64,000 bases of DNA from contig NZ_CP022203.1 in assembly GCF_002305895.1 (NCBI RefSeq), forward strand, positions 2,272,501 to 2,336,500. Direction: 5' to 3'. The translations under genes were made by a program, and so were the position numbers. Within the stretch, counting starts at the first letter, position 1. Each line of letters starts with the position of its first letter. The DNA comes from Corallococcus macrosporus DSM 14697. GTDB taxonomy: Bacteria > Myxococcota > Myxococcia > Myxococcales > Myxococcaceae. The notes under the pieces were generated by a model, which did not search any database, was not told where the DNA came from, and saw nothing but the letters and a program-made list of their open reading frames with translations. Positions 37,689 to 45,516 of this stretch are shown here, piece after piece.

Positions 37689-38804
37689 TCAGAAGCCGCA
37701 GGTGTGAACGTTCTGCCCTGGGAAGTACCGGCAGTCGCTCGGATTGCTGCACAGCGACCGGCACTGGCCCGCAGCGTTAGGCACAGAGCACGTGTTGCAG
37801 AAGCAGCTCGTCTGGTGGCCGAAAGCTGTCACGAAGGTGGAACAGAACCCAGCGGAGGAGTTGGTCTCAGTGGCGCAGTTCGACGCGATGAGAACGTCGG
37901 CGCTCGTCGCGCACGTGAAGTGGACCCGCGGATTAGCTACGCTGGCGCCCGTGGCGGACCCGCAGACGCCATTGGCGTCGATGCTGCCGCACCGGCACGC
38001 CCCGCTGCCGTCGGAGGCGATTCGTCTGCACTGCCCTGGGCCACAGTTGAGGGCGACGACGCCCTCCTGCGAATCACACCTCACCCAGGTATCCCCGGTG
38101 CAGTAGCCGTACTGGTTGATGCCCTGGCATGCGCCCCCGATGCGCACGCAGCCCGTTCCGGCCTGGTTTGGGACGTACCCCTCAGCGCAGGCGCAGCTCT
38201 CCCCGCCTACGTTGCACGTCGAGTTGGCCGGGCATGTCCCGCACGTTCCTCCGCACCCGTCCGAGCCGCATACCTTGTCCTGGCACTGGGGTACGCAGAC
38301 ACATGCGCCCGACGCGCTGCACGTAGTACCCGTGCGGCAGGTGCCACACGTCCCGCCGCACCCGTCCGGGCCGCACTGCTTCCCGTCGCACTTCGGAACG
38401 CACACGCACCGGCCGCCTTGGCACGCCTCACCGGAGCTGCATGTGCCGCAGCTCCCCCCGCAGCCATCGCTCCCGCACGTCTTCCCGGAGCAAGACGGAG
38501 TGCAGGTGGCCGTGCAGCGGCCGTCGGAGCCGCACACCGTCCCTGCCCGACAGTCTCCGCACGTTCCCCCACAGCCGTCCGGGCCGCACGTCTTGCCCGA
38601 GCACCTCGGGGTACAGGTGCTGCCGGCGTCCACGTAGGGCACTCCAGCGTCGTCTACGGTGGATCCACCGTCTCGCGAGGTGGACGGAGGCGTGCGTCCA
38701 TCATCCGGGTCCTCCTCAGTGGGGCCGCAATGCAGGACCGTTGCGGCGACCAGTATCGGGATGAAGATGCGGAAGAAGGCGGGAGCTGGGCGTCCAAAGG
38801 CCAC
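37689..38804 (-). CDS. Cys-rich repeat lipoprotein
   Basis: A 371-residue surface protein. Hydrophobic leader FFRIFIPILVAATVLHC looks like a lipoprotein signal, then a Ser/Asp-rich spacer. Residues 60-195 hold four copies of a unit of CxPxCxGKxCGxDGCGGxCGxC type (KTCGPDGCGGTCGDC, KTCGSDGCGGSCGTC, KQCGPDGCGGTCGTC, KVCGSDGCGGTCGTC). A second Cys-rich domain follows (to HTCGF) with about 20 more Cys, all likely disulphide-bonded. Such proteins abound in myxobacteria. It lies 109 bases upstream of the DUF4157 gene on the same strand, so possibly one operon. Confidence 0.8.
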   Translation of the reverse strand: MAFGRPAPAFFRIFIPILVAATVLHCGPTEEDPDDGRTPPSTSRDGGSTVDDAGVPYVDAGSTCTPRCSGKTCGPDGCGGTCGDCRAGTVCGSDGRCTATCTPSCSGKTCGSDGCGGSCGTCSSGEACQGGRCVCVPKCDGKQCGPDGCGGTCGTCRTGTTCSASGACVCVPQCQDKVCGSDGCGGTCGTCPANSTCNVGGESCACAEGYVPNQAGTGCVRIGGACQGINQYGYCTGDTWVRCDSQEGVVALNCGPGQCRRIASDGSGACRCGSIDANGVCGSATGASVANPRVHFTCATSADVLIASNCATETNSSAGFCSTFVTAFGHQTSCFCNTCSVPNAAGQCRSLCSNPSDCRYFPGQNVHTCGF

Positions 38805-38965
38805 GGAGAACTCCTCCGGCCAGAGCTGCGCTGGGGGAGTCCTGCGCGAGCCTGGCTCGACGCTGCCTGCCTCAGCAGGATGCGTGCCCCTGGGGTGTTC
38901 CTCTTGGAGGAGGGCGCGGGGCCATCCGCGGGCGAGGACTGGCGTGCCACGTAGAGACTCCTCCT

Positions 38966-39220
38966 ATGGGCCACCCGCACGGTGAGTTCGCGGTTTCCCC
39001 CTCACGTGACGGACTGGAGTTCCTCGAAGGGGCCTCCCCCAATGGCTCCGTCCGCCTGGCGCCATGACCTACCGCCGCCGACTTCGCCAGCGAGGATGCG
39101 CGAGTGTCCCAAGCTCGGGCCCATGTCCACCTGAGCCCGGACCTCGATTTCGGCCTGGCGCTGCTCACGCAGAGAGTCCGGCGCCGCGCTCGTTCCCGTC
39201 GAGCCGTGCTTTCGCCCTGA
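38966..39220 (+). pseudogene. Decayed small gene with in-frame stop
   Basis: An 85-codon frame with coding-like GC3 starting MGHPHGEFAVSPSRDGLEF, interrupted by a TGA at 39065-39067 and continuing in the same frame (TAADFASEDARVSQARAHVH, LSPDLDFGLALLTQ) to TGA 39218. One nonsense change would explain it. Family not recognised. The rest of 38805-39367 shows no gene. Confidence 0.35.
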
Positions 39221-39367
39221 GATGGAGGAGTCCCAGGTGCGCAGTGGCTAGCGCGTTTAGCCGCCCTTCCTTCGCGCCTACCGGTACATGCAACTCTGCG
39301 AAGCTCTGCCGAAACACGCGCACGCGCACACGCACTCGTTCGCGAGGTGGAACTGCATCAGTTCTGA

Positions 39368-39484
39368 CTAGGAGCGTGTTGGAGTAATCGGATGACCCAC
39401 TACAGGTTGGATCAAGCTTTGATGCCCGGTACCAGATCTCGTGGGTCGAATGCCGTTTTTCGGCTTACCCCGACACACTCCTAG
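39368..39484. mobile_element. MITE-like element with terminal inverted repeats
   Basis: A 117-base element without coding capacity. The ends are imperfect inverted repeats: CTAGGAGCGTGTTGGAGTAA at 39368 and, on the opposite strand from 39484, CTAGGAGTGTGTCGGGGTAA; 17 of these 20 positions match. CTAG at both tips is the target type of IS5-group transposases, which suggests a miniature derivative mobilised in trans. Confidence 0.65.
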
Positions 39485-39600
39485 CGGTAGGCGCTCAAAT
39501 ACATGTGAAGGGCGGTGATCAGGGGCACAGAGTTTGTGGCGAGGTCGATGCATGCCTTAGGATGCTGGTTGTCCCTCTGGAACGCAAAGGTCCACGAGTT

Positions 39601-40743
39601 ATGATCACTGACGAACTTCGTAAGAGAGTTGCTTTGATGCTGAAGAAGCTGAAGCCTCTTCCGAAGGACCATGAGAAGGATCGTCACTTCACTGAGTTCA
39701 AGGCAAATGACCAGTTCCCAGTCCCAGAACTTGTGCTCTTTGTTCTGCGAGATGTCCTTGGCCTGGATGCGCTCGGCCCTTGGGAGAAGACTCGATGGGG
39801 AGTTTCGTTTGAATACGAGGAGGCGTACTTTTCGGTGTCGCTCAGGAAGTCCGGATTCACGGTGACGACTCAGGCCGATCATCCAGAAGGGTCGCCGTTA
39901 GTTAGAGAGGTTTTGGGAAAACTCGAGAAGTCAGTTGGGATTGTTGAGGAATTCCTCAAACCGTTCGTTGAGGAACAAGCGCGCGACGGCAGGGTGACAA
40001 TCGCGAATAGGTTTCATCACTTTGAGCGGACGTATCGGTTCTTTCGCGAAAAAGCTACTGAGGTGTATGGGCCGCCCGAATCGCTGCCGGTAGTCAATGG
40101 TCGGGGCAATATGAATGGGCTGTCTGCTGAGTTGCGTGCTCCGTGGAGGGCTGCGAGAGAAGGCGGCTATTATTCTGAGGCAATGATGAACGCCTACTTC
40201 AGTAGGACTGAGCATGTGTTGGTGCTTTCGTTGCCGTTTTTGGGGTTCGAGCCGGGAGGCGGTCAGCTCATGGGATTTATTGCTGAGCAGTGGTCAAAGA
40301 AGATTCGTCGCTTCTTCGACTTCAAGGCGGAGTCGGCTGTAAAATCTCTATACGATCGGATGAGGCGCATTCGGGATGCCTTGCGCAATCCGTTGGCTCA
40401 TGGAGGATTTGAGCCAGGCGTTTTCTCTCTGTACTTTCATCTGCCGGACGTGGGGGCTCTCCCTGCTCGGATGAGTCGGCATGGTGATGGCTTTTCTTTC
40501 GTTATTAATCCCATTGGGCATGCTTCGTTTTGGGAGATATGTGCGGCTCTTGATGAGTTCGACAGCTATTTGCGCGAGAGGCTGGGAGGGGGCTGGCGTT
40601 GGGCCGAGGCGGGGCTCGATGTCGCTTATGATGAGCAAAGCCGTAGTGAGTATTTCGCAGCGGCGCAGTCCGTCGAGGGGATTGAGCGTCTCATTGAGCG
40701 AGTCTCGTCGGAGGGGAGTTATCATAATAATTTTGAATATTGA
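39601..40743 (+). CDS. Hypothetical protein with HEPN-like Rx4H motif
   Basis: A 380-residue soluble protein from ATG 39601; the frame is open to 39505 and no start has a good ribosome site. Near residue 265 a helix reads YDRMRRIRDALRNPLAHGGF. RNPLAH fits the Rx4-6H catalytic motif of HEPN RNases, and the preceding basic helix is typical of them. The N-terminal part (DELRKRVALMLKKLKPL) and the region after the motif are unassigned. Codon use is much less GC3-biased than in the phage genes, with many A/T-ending codons, suggesting separate acquisition. A defence or toxin RNase role is possible, but one motif is thin evidence. Confidence 0.6.
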   Translation: MITDELRKRVALMLKKLKPLPKDHEKDRHFTEFKANDQFPVPELVLFVLRDVLGLDALGPWEKTRWGVSFEYEEAYFSVSLRKSGFTVTTQADHPEGSPLVREVLGKLEKSVGIVEEFLKPFVEEQARDGRVTIANRFHHFERTYRFFREKATEVYGPPESLPVVNGRGNMNGLSAELRAPWRAAREGGYYSEAMMNAYFSRTEHVLVLSLPFLGFEPGGGQLMGFIAEQWSKKIRRFFDFKAESAVKSLYDRMRRIRDALRNPLAHGGFEPGVFSLYFHLPDVGALPARMSRHGDGFSFVINPIGHASFWEICAALDEFDSYLRERLGGGWRWAEAGLDVAYDEQSRSEYFAAAQSVEGIERLIERVSSEGSYHNNFEY

Positions 40744-41872
40744 TGGGTTGTTGAGGGTGGCTTTGGCGGCATTCCTTCTGGCCTCGGGATAAGACGCGCG
40801 ACAAAGGCACGGCATGAGGGAGACACTCAGACGGTGGGCGCCGATGTCCAGTTGAGAGTCGCTGGGCGAGTGCGAGCGGAAGGAGCGCTTACGTCGCTGA
40901 GTGGAGGCCGTGGCCGATTCTCCGCCAGCCGCGTGAGGCCCTGCTCAGAGGACAAATCTGCATGAACAGCGGCAGCCACCGCCGGCTGGTGGTTGTCCGG
41001 ACCTGCCCCCAGATCCGGATCCGTGTCTCCGGCGCGCGTCAAGGTGGTTGTCGCGTGAGAGGCTTCCGCCAGTGTGCCGCGCTTCTGTCAGGTCAAGAGT
41101 GGGGTTGAGACATATGGAAGTTGCCGGCGTCCAGTTGCGCATGCTGCGACTCCAGCGCTCGGAATGACAGTGCCGGGCGTACTGGCACACTTTGGTGACG
41201 CTGGATGAGCGGCGCGGCTCCTCGATGGAAGAGCGTGTTGTCGGGTGCGACGAAGTGGAGGGCCGGATGGAGCGCTCGGCGCAGTCGTTGCCCGCGGGAA
41301 CTCCGGACGACGACCGGGGAGGATTCGCCCCCTGCAACGCCGCGATGCCGCACACGTGGGAGGGAACTGCGGAGCCTTGGGTCTCTCGGGCGGTTTTGGA
41401 CGGGGACCGGCCGCCATGCCTGTCGGGCGAGCCCCCCGTGAAACGGCGGCGGAGACGGCTGATCAGAAACCGCTGAATGCGCCTTCACTTTGAGTATTGA
41501 TTGGGAGGGCCCCGGCTGGCCTTGCGTTGCCCCCTCCGGGACCAGCAGAGTAGGTAAGGGGCGCAACAAAAAAACTAGAGAGAGGCCCCCTCCCAGAAAC
41601 CTCAGAGCGGAAAAGTCGGGTCTCCAGGGGAATGTTGTTAACCGCCTCCCCAAAAGTTAACAGCACTTGTTAACCACTCTCGGCCTCTCTCTCCCCAGAA
41701 CGGGTGAAAAAGCGGTCCAGAGAGCCCAATTCGCAGTGGAGAAGAGGGGCATCTCGGTCTGCGGAGTGGAGAGCCGAGAGGGCCCTCTTCGTCACCGCGA
41801 GCCAAAATCCCTTGGGATTCAGGGGCTTAAGCACGAAGGCCCCGCGATGTCATCGCGAGGCCCTTGTTAAAC
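40744..41872. other. Gene-free right margin of the island
   Basis: About 1.1 kb without a gene I can support on either strand; open frames are short and Arg/Ser-rich. The last part contains GTTAAC boxes (41637-41674) and, at 41843-41857, a perfect CGCGATG/CATCGCG hairpin. It probably consists of eroded DNA and recombination sites between cargo and tRNA. Confidence 0.4.
41637..41674. promoter_or_regulatory. Cluster of GTTAAC boxes near tRNA end, possible integrase arm sites
   Basis: GTTAAC occurs at 41637, 41656 and 41669, spaced 19 and 13 bases; a near copy (GTTAAA) lies near 41867. Short spaced repeats inside an island beside the 3' end of a tRNA gene are typical of arm-type or excisionase sites. 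Which protein binds is unknown. Confidence 0.35.
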
Positions 41873-41901
41873 AAAAAGGGCCCTACCGGTTGGTAGGGCC
41901 C
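41873..41901 (-). terminator. Intrinsic terminator of tRNA-Asn
   Basis: A perfect ten-base stem GGGCCCTACC/GGTAGGGCCC with a four-base loop, followed on the minus strand by TTTTTG. It lies nine bases past the 3' end of the tRNA gene. Confidence 0.85.
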
Positions 41902-41910
41902 TTCGTTCAG

Positions 41911-41983
41911 CTCCCCGACGTGGACTCGAACCACGGACCTAGTGATTAACAGTCACCCGCTCTACCGGCTGAGCTATCGGGGA
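41911..41983 (-). tRNA. tRNA-Asn (GTT anticodon)
   Basis: A 73-base cloverleaf on the minus strand. Acceptor TCCCCGA pairs with TCGGGGA, discriminator G; D arm with AGCTCAGCCGGTAGAGC; anticodon arm GTGACTGTTAATCAC with GTT in the loop; T arm CGTGGTTCGAGTCCACG. CCA is not encoded. It marks the junction between the prophage-like island and core chromosome. Its 3' end faces the island, the usual orientation when a tRNA serves as attachment site. Confidence 0.95.
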
Positions 41984-42034
41984 ATATGTCGTCCCGGCGG
42001 AACCGCGTTGCCGTGATGAGGCGCTTTCTAGAGA

Positions 42035-43318
42035 ATGGTGCCCGCTCTGTCAACAGTCCCTTTTGATCCGTTCTCCCGGCTCCGCCTCCAGCCCTGGTCC
42101 GCACTCGACGGCCTGGGGCCCGTGGCGGCCGATTCCATCGCCCAGGTGCTCGCCGGCTCCGCCGCTGAGCGCGTGCTCGACCGCACTCTGCGTGACCACC
42201 GCTCCCTGACCCGCGAGCAGCGCCAGGCCCTCAAGGAGGCCGTCTTCAACGTCGGGCTCTGGCGGCGCCGCCTTGGCTTCCTCCTGGGGCGGGACGACGC
42301 CGCGCCTCCCTTCCTCCTCCACGCCCTGCTCCAGGGCCTCGCGGGCGTCCCCGCCTCGGAGGCCGCCGCCCTGGCCGGGCTGGGGGAGGGGACGCCGCCC
42401 CCCTTGGTGTCGGCACCGCCCCCCTCGCTCGCGCTCCGGGCCTCCCTGCCGGACTGGCTCGCGGACCACTTCGCCCGGGAGTTCGGTCCCGAGGCCGATG
42501 ACTTCTGCGCCCACCTGAACGTCCCGGGCCCCATCACCCTCCGGGCCAATGTCCTGCGCAGCTCCCGGGAGGCCCTCGCCGAGCGCCTCCGCTCCGAGGG
42601 TGTGGAGACGCGCCCGGGGCCCTGGAGCCCGCTGGCGCTCCATATCGAGGGGCCCCGGCCCAACCTCTATGGGCTCCGCTCCCTCCAGGAGGGCCTGTTC
42701 GAGGTCCAGGACGAGGGCAGCCAGCTCCTGGGGCTCATCGTGGGGGCGCAGCCCGGGGAGACGGTGCTGGACCTCTGCGCCGGGGCGGGCGGGAAGACGC
42801 TTCAGCTCGGCGCGGACATGAAGGACTCGGGGCGGCTCCTGGCCTATGACCCGGACCCTGAGCGGCTCGACCGGCTGCTTCAGCGCTCCGCCCGGGCACA
42901 CCTCACCCGGGTCCAGGTGCTCCGGAGCCTCCCCGAGGGGCTCGACGCGGACCGGGTGCTCGTGGACGCGCCGTGCTCGGAGCTGGGCTCCCTGCGCCGG
43001 GGGCCCGACCAGCGCTTCCGCATCCAGCCGGAGGTGCTCACCCGGTTCCCGGCGCTCCAGCAGGACATCCTCCAGCGCGGGGCCCACCGGGTGCGTCCCG
43101 GCGGGCGGCTCGTCTACGCCACCTGCACCGTCAACCGCGCGGAGAACGAGGACGTCGTCGCCACCTTCCTGGCGTCCCGCCCGGACTTCCGCCTCGCGCG
43201 GCCCGGGGCGGGGTGGCTCCCCGACGTGTGTCTCCGTGACGGCTTCCTCTTCGTCGCGCCGCACCGGCACGGCACGGACGCCTTCTTCGCGGCCGTGCTG
43301 GAGCGGTCGGCAGGGTAG
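42035..43318 (+). CDS. rsmB: 16S rRNA m5C967 methyltransferase RsmB-like
   Basis: A 427-residue SAM-dependent RNA cytosine-C5 methyltransferase (NOL1/NOP2/Sun family). The N-terminal NusB-like helical domain (about 1-140: RDHRSLTREQRQALKEAVF) marks RsmB. Catalytic domain: EVQDEGSQLLGLIV, SAM motif DLCAGAGGKTLQL, motif IV VDAPCSELGSLRRGPDQRFR with one catalytic Cys, and motif VI ATCTVNRAENEDVV with the other. It is the first rightward core gene after tRNA-Asn, 108 bases from the next gene. Specificity for C967 is assigned from the RsmB layout. Confidence 0.88.
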   Translation: MVPALSTVPFDPFSRLRLQPWSALDGLGPVAADSIAQVLAGSAAERVLDRTLRDHRSLTREQRQALKEAVFNVGLWRRRLGFLLGRDDAAPPFLLHALLQGLAGVPASEAAALAGLGEGTPPPLVSAPPPSLALRASLPDWLADHFAREFGPEADDFCAHLNVPGPITLRANVLRSSREALAERLRSEGVETRPGPWSPLALHIEGPRPNLYGLRSLQEGLFEVQDEGSQLLGLIVGAQPGETVLDLCAGAGGKTLQLGADMKDSGRLLAYDPDPERLDRLLQRSARAHLTRVQVLRSLPEGLDADRVLVDAPCSELGSLRRGPDQRFRIQPEVLTRFPALQQDILQRGAHRVRPGGRLVYATCTVNRAENEDVVATFLASRPDFRLARPGAGWLPDVCLRDGFLFVAPHRHGTDAFFAAVLERSAG

Positions 43319-43426
43319 GGGCGGGGGCGACAGGCGCTCGCAGTGTCCGTGTTCCGACGGACGGGAGAACTCAACGCTTCTCCCGTCCGGGCCGCGAATC
43401 ACCGTGCCCCTCCGCCCCCGGGTGCT

Positions 43427-44338
43427 ATGAAGCGCACCGTGCGCTGGCTCAAGCCCCTCCCGCTCCGTCCTCGCGACGCCGTGCATGTCGTCGCCCCCTC
43501 CGGGCCCTTCGACCGCCCGAGCTTCGAAGCCGGCCTGGCCGTCATCGCCGAGCGCTACCGCCCCACCCACACCCCCGACCTCTTCGCCGCCCACCGCTAC
43601 CTCGCGGGCGACGACGGGCGCCGGGGCGGGGAGCTGTCGCGCGCCCTGCTGGACCGGGACGCCCGCGCCATCTTCAGCGCTCGCGGTGGCTACGGCAGCG
43701 CCCGGCTCCTGCCGGACCTGCCCTTCGCGGACGCCTCGCACGCGGCCTTCGTCGGCTTCTCCGACCTCACCTCCGTCCACGGCGCACTCCAGGCGCTGGG
43801 CCGCGTCTCCTTCCATGGGCCCGTCCTCACGCAGCTCGGCCGGCAACCTCCCGCGGTGCGCGAGTACCTGTTCCGCCTCCTGGAGTCCCCCGAGGCGCCG
43901 CCCCCGCTGACGGGCTCGGCCACCTACGTGCCCGGCATGGCGGAGGGGCACCTCGTGGGCGGCAACCTGTCCGTGCTGTCCCGCCTCATCGGCACCCCGT
44001 ACCTGCCGCCGCTCGACGGCGCGGTGCTCCTGCTGGAGGACGTCACCGAGCGCCCGTACCGCATCGACCGCATGTGGACCCACCTGCGCCTGGCGGGCGT
44101 CTTCTCCCGCGTGCGCGGCATCGTCCTGGGCGACTTCACGGGCTGCGAGGAGAAGGGCGCGGACTACACCAGCGCCGACGTGCTCCGGGAGCTGGCTCGC
44201 GAGGCGGGCCTCCCGTGCGCGGCGGGCTTTCCCATTGGCCACGGTGACCTCAACTACCCCGTGGCGCTCGGCACGCAGGTCCGCCTGGACGCGGACGCCG
44301 CGCGCCTCACCTTCCTCGAAGGAGCCGTGCTCGCATGA
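43427..44338 (+). CDS. LD-carboxypeptidase (peptidase S66)
   Basis: A 303-residue cytoplasmic murein peptidase that removes the terminal D-Ala from recycled tetrapeptides (LdcA type). Start is ATG 43427 (MKRTVRWLKPL). Visible: the nucleophile region ARGGYGSARLLPDL, VGFSDLTSVHGAL, SFHGPV, VGGNLSVLSRLIGTPY, LLEDVTERPYRIDRM (catalytic Glu) and FPIGHGDLNYPVALG (catalytic His). It overlaps the next gene by four bases (ATGA) and is close to mpl, so the operon serves peptidoglycan recycling. Confidence 0.88.
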   Translation: MKRTVRWLKPLPLRPRDAVHVVAPSGPFDRPSFEAGLAVIAERYRPTHTPDLFAAHRYLAGDDGRRGGELSRALLDRDARAIFSARGGYGSARLLPDLPFADASHAAFVGFSDLTSVHGALQALGRVSFHGPVLTQLGRQPPAVREYLFRLLESPEAPPPLTGSATYVPGMAEGHLVGGNLSVLSRLIGTPYLPPLDGAVLLLEDVTERPYRIDRMWTHLRLAGVFSRVRGIVLGDFTGCEEKGADYTSADVLRELAREAGLPCAAGFPIGHGDLNYPVALGTQVRLDADAARLTFLEGAVLA

Positions 44339-45516
44339 GTGGCGGTACGCACCCCATCGCGATTCTGCAGAAGGTCCTCGATGACGCCTGTGGCATCGGC
44401 GTCTTCCCCGCGGCCCAGGCCGTGGTGCTGCACCGGGGCGTCCAGGTGTTCGGCGGCGTCGCGGGCAACGTCTCCGGCGACACCCGCTTCGACCTGGCCT
44501 CGCTCACCAAGGTCCTCAGCACCACCTCGCTCTTCCTCCGCCTCTGGACGGAAGGGAAGGTGGGCCCGGAGACGCTCGTCTCCCGCTACTTCCCGGGCAC
44601 GCCCGCGGGCGACGCCGGCGTCACCGTGGCGGACCTGCTCTACCACCGCTCCGGCCTGCCGCCCTTCGTGCCCTTCTTCGCCCAGGCGCTCACCGCGCAC
44701 CCCGAGTTGCTGGACGCGGACTGCCCCTCCGCCCTGCGCGCCCGCGTCCGGGACGAGGTCATCCAGGCCGCCGCCGCCACGCCGCTCGCCGCCGAGCCCC
44801 GGACGCGCGCCGCCTACAGCGACGTGGGCTTCATCCTCCTGGGCGAAATCCTCTCGCGGGCCGCGGACGCCTCGCTGGACACGCTCTTCTCCCGCCACGT
44901 CGCCGAGCCCCTGGGCCTCAGCGCCCGCTTCCACCGCCTCACCGACTTCCCCGCGGACGCCATGCCCGCGCCCACCGGCGCCACCCGCCCGCGCGAGCCC
45001 GCGCCGGGCCAGGAGGGGCTGTGGAAGGACGTGCCCACCCAGCCCACGCGCCCGGGCGAGGTGGATGACGACAACGCCTGGGTGATGGACGGCGTCGCCG
45101 GGCACGCGGGCCTCTTCGGCACCGCCGTGGACGTGGCGCGATTCGGCCAAGCCGTGCTGGACGGCTGCGCGGGCGGGGCCGTCATCGCGCCGGGGCCTTT
45201 GTGGCACCGCGCGCTGGCCACGGACCCGATGGTGGCGGCCAGCACCCGCTCCATGGGCTTCGACTCGCCCTCCGAGGGCGTGTCCAGCGCCGGGCACTAC
45301 CTGGGCGACACCCCGCCGGGCGCGGTGGGGCACCTGGGCTTCACCGGCACCAGCCTCTGGGTGGACCTGCGCCGCTCGCTGGTGGTGGCGCTGGTGACGA
45401 ACCGCGTGGCCAACGGCCGCCAGGAAACGCGCATCCGGGATTTCCGCCCGCTCTTCCATGACTTCGTCGTGGAGGCGCTCGGGCTCACCGAAACGAAGCA
45501 GGGACACCATGGCTGA
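44335..45516 (+). CDS. Beta-lactamase-fold serine hydrolase
   Basis: A 393-residue enzyme of the class C beta-lactamase/esterase family. The SxxK motif is SLTK in FDLASLTKVLS; YxN-type motif is YSD in AAYSDVGFILLGEI; the third motif region contains HLGFTGTSLW, in place of KTG. There is no signal peptide, so it is probably cytoplasmic, fitting a role in muropeptide or D-amino-acid ester hydrolysis more than antibiotic resistance. It is coupled to the LD-carboxypeptidase by ATGA and overlaps the mpl start by eight bases. Confidence 0.85.
   Translation: MSGGTHPIAILQKVLDDACGIGVFPAAQAVVLHRGVQVFGGVAGNVSGDTRFDLASLTKVLSTTSLFLRLWTEGKVGPETLVSRYFPGTPAGDAGVTVADLLYHRSGLPPFVPFFAQALTAHPELLDADCPSALRARVRDEVIQAAAATPLAAEPRTRAAYSDVGFILLGEILSRAADASLDTLFSRHVAEPLGLSARFHRLTDFPADAMPAPTGATRPREPAPGQEGLWKDVPTQPTRPGEVDDDNAWVMDGVAGHAGLFGTAVDVARFGQAVLDGCAGGAVIAPGPLWHRALATDPMVAASTRSMGFDSPSEGVSSAGHYLGDTPPGAVGHLGFTGTSLWVDLRRSLVVALVTNRVANGRQETRIRDFRPLFHDFVVEALGLTETKQGHHG

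Noticed and set aside
38200-38640. Regular repeats that might suggest a CRISPR array
   Set aside because: They are in-frame codon repeats for the CGxDGCGGxCGxC units of the Cys-rich lipoprotein, without spacers.
41093-41653. Possible minus-strand gene near the island edge
   Set aside because: Ser/Arg/His-rich with no stable coding character and several equal competing frames.
42050-44242. Long minus-strand frame opposite rsmB and the LD-carboxypeptidase
   Set aside because: Both plus-strand genes have complete catalytic motifs; the minus frame is a GC3 artefact.
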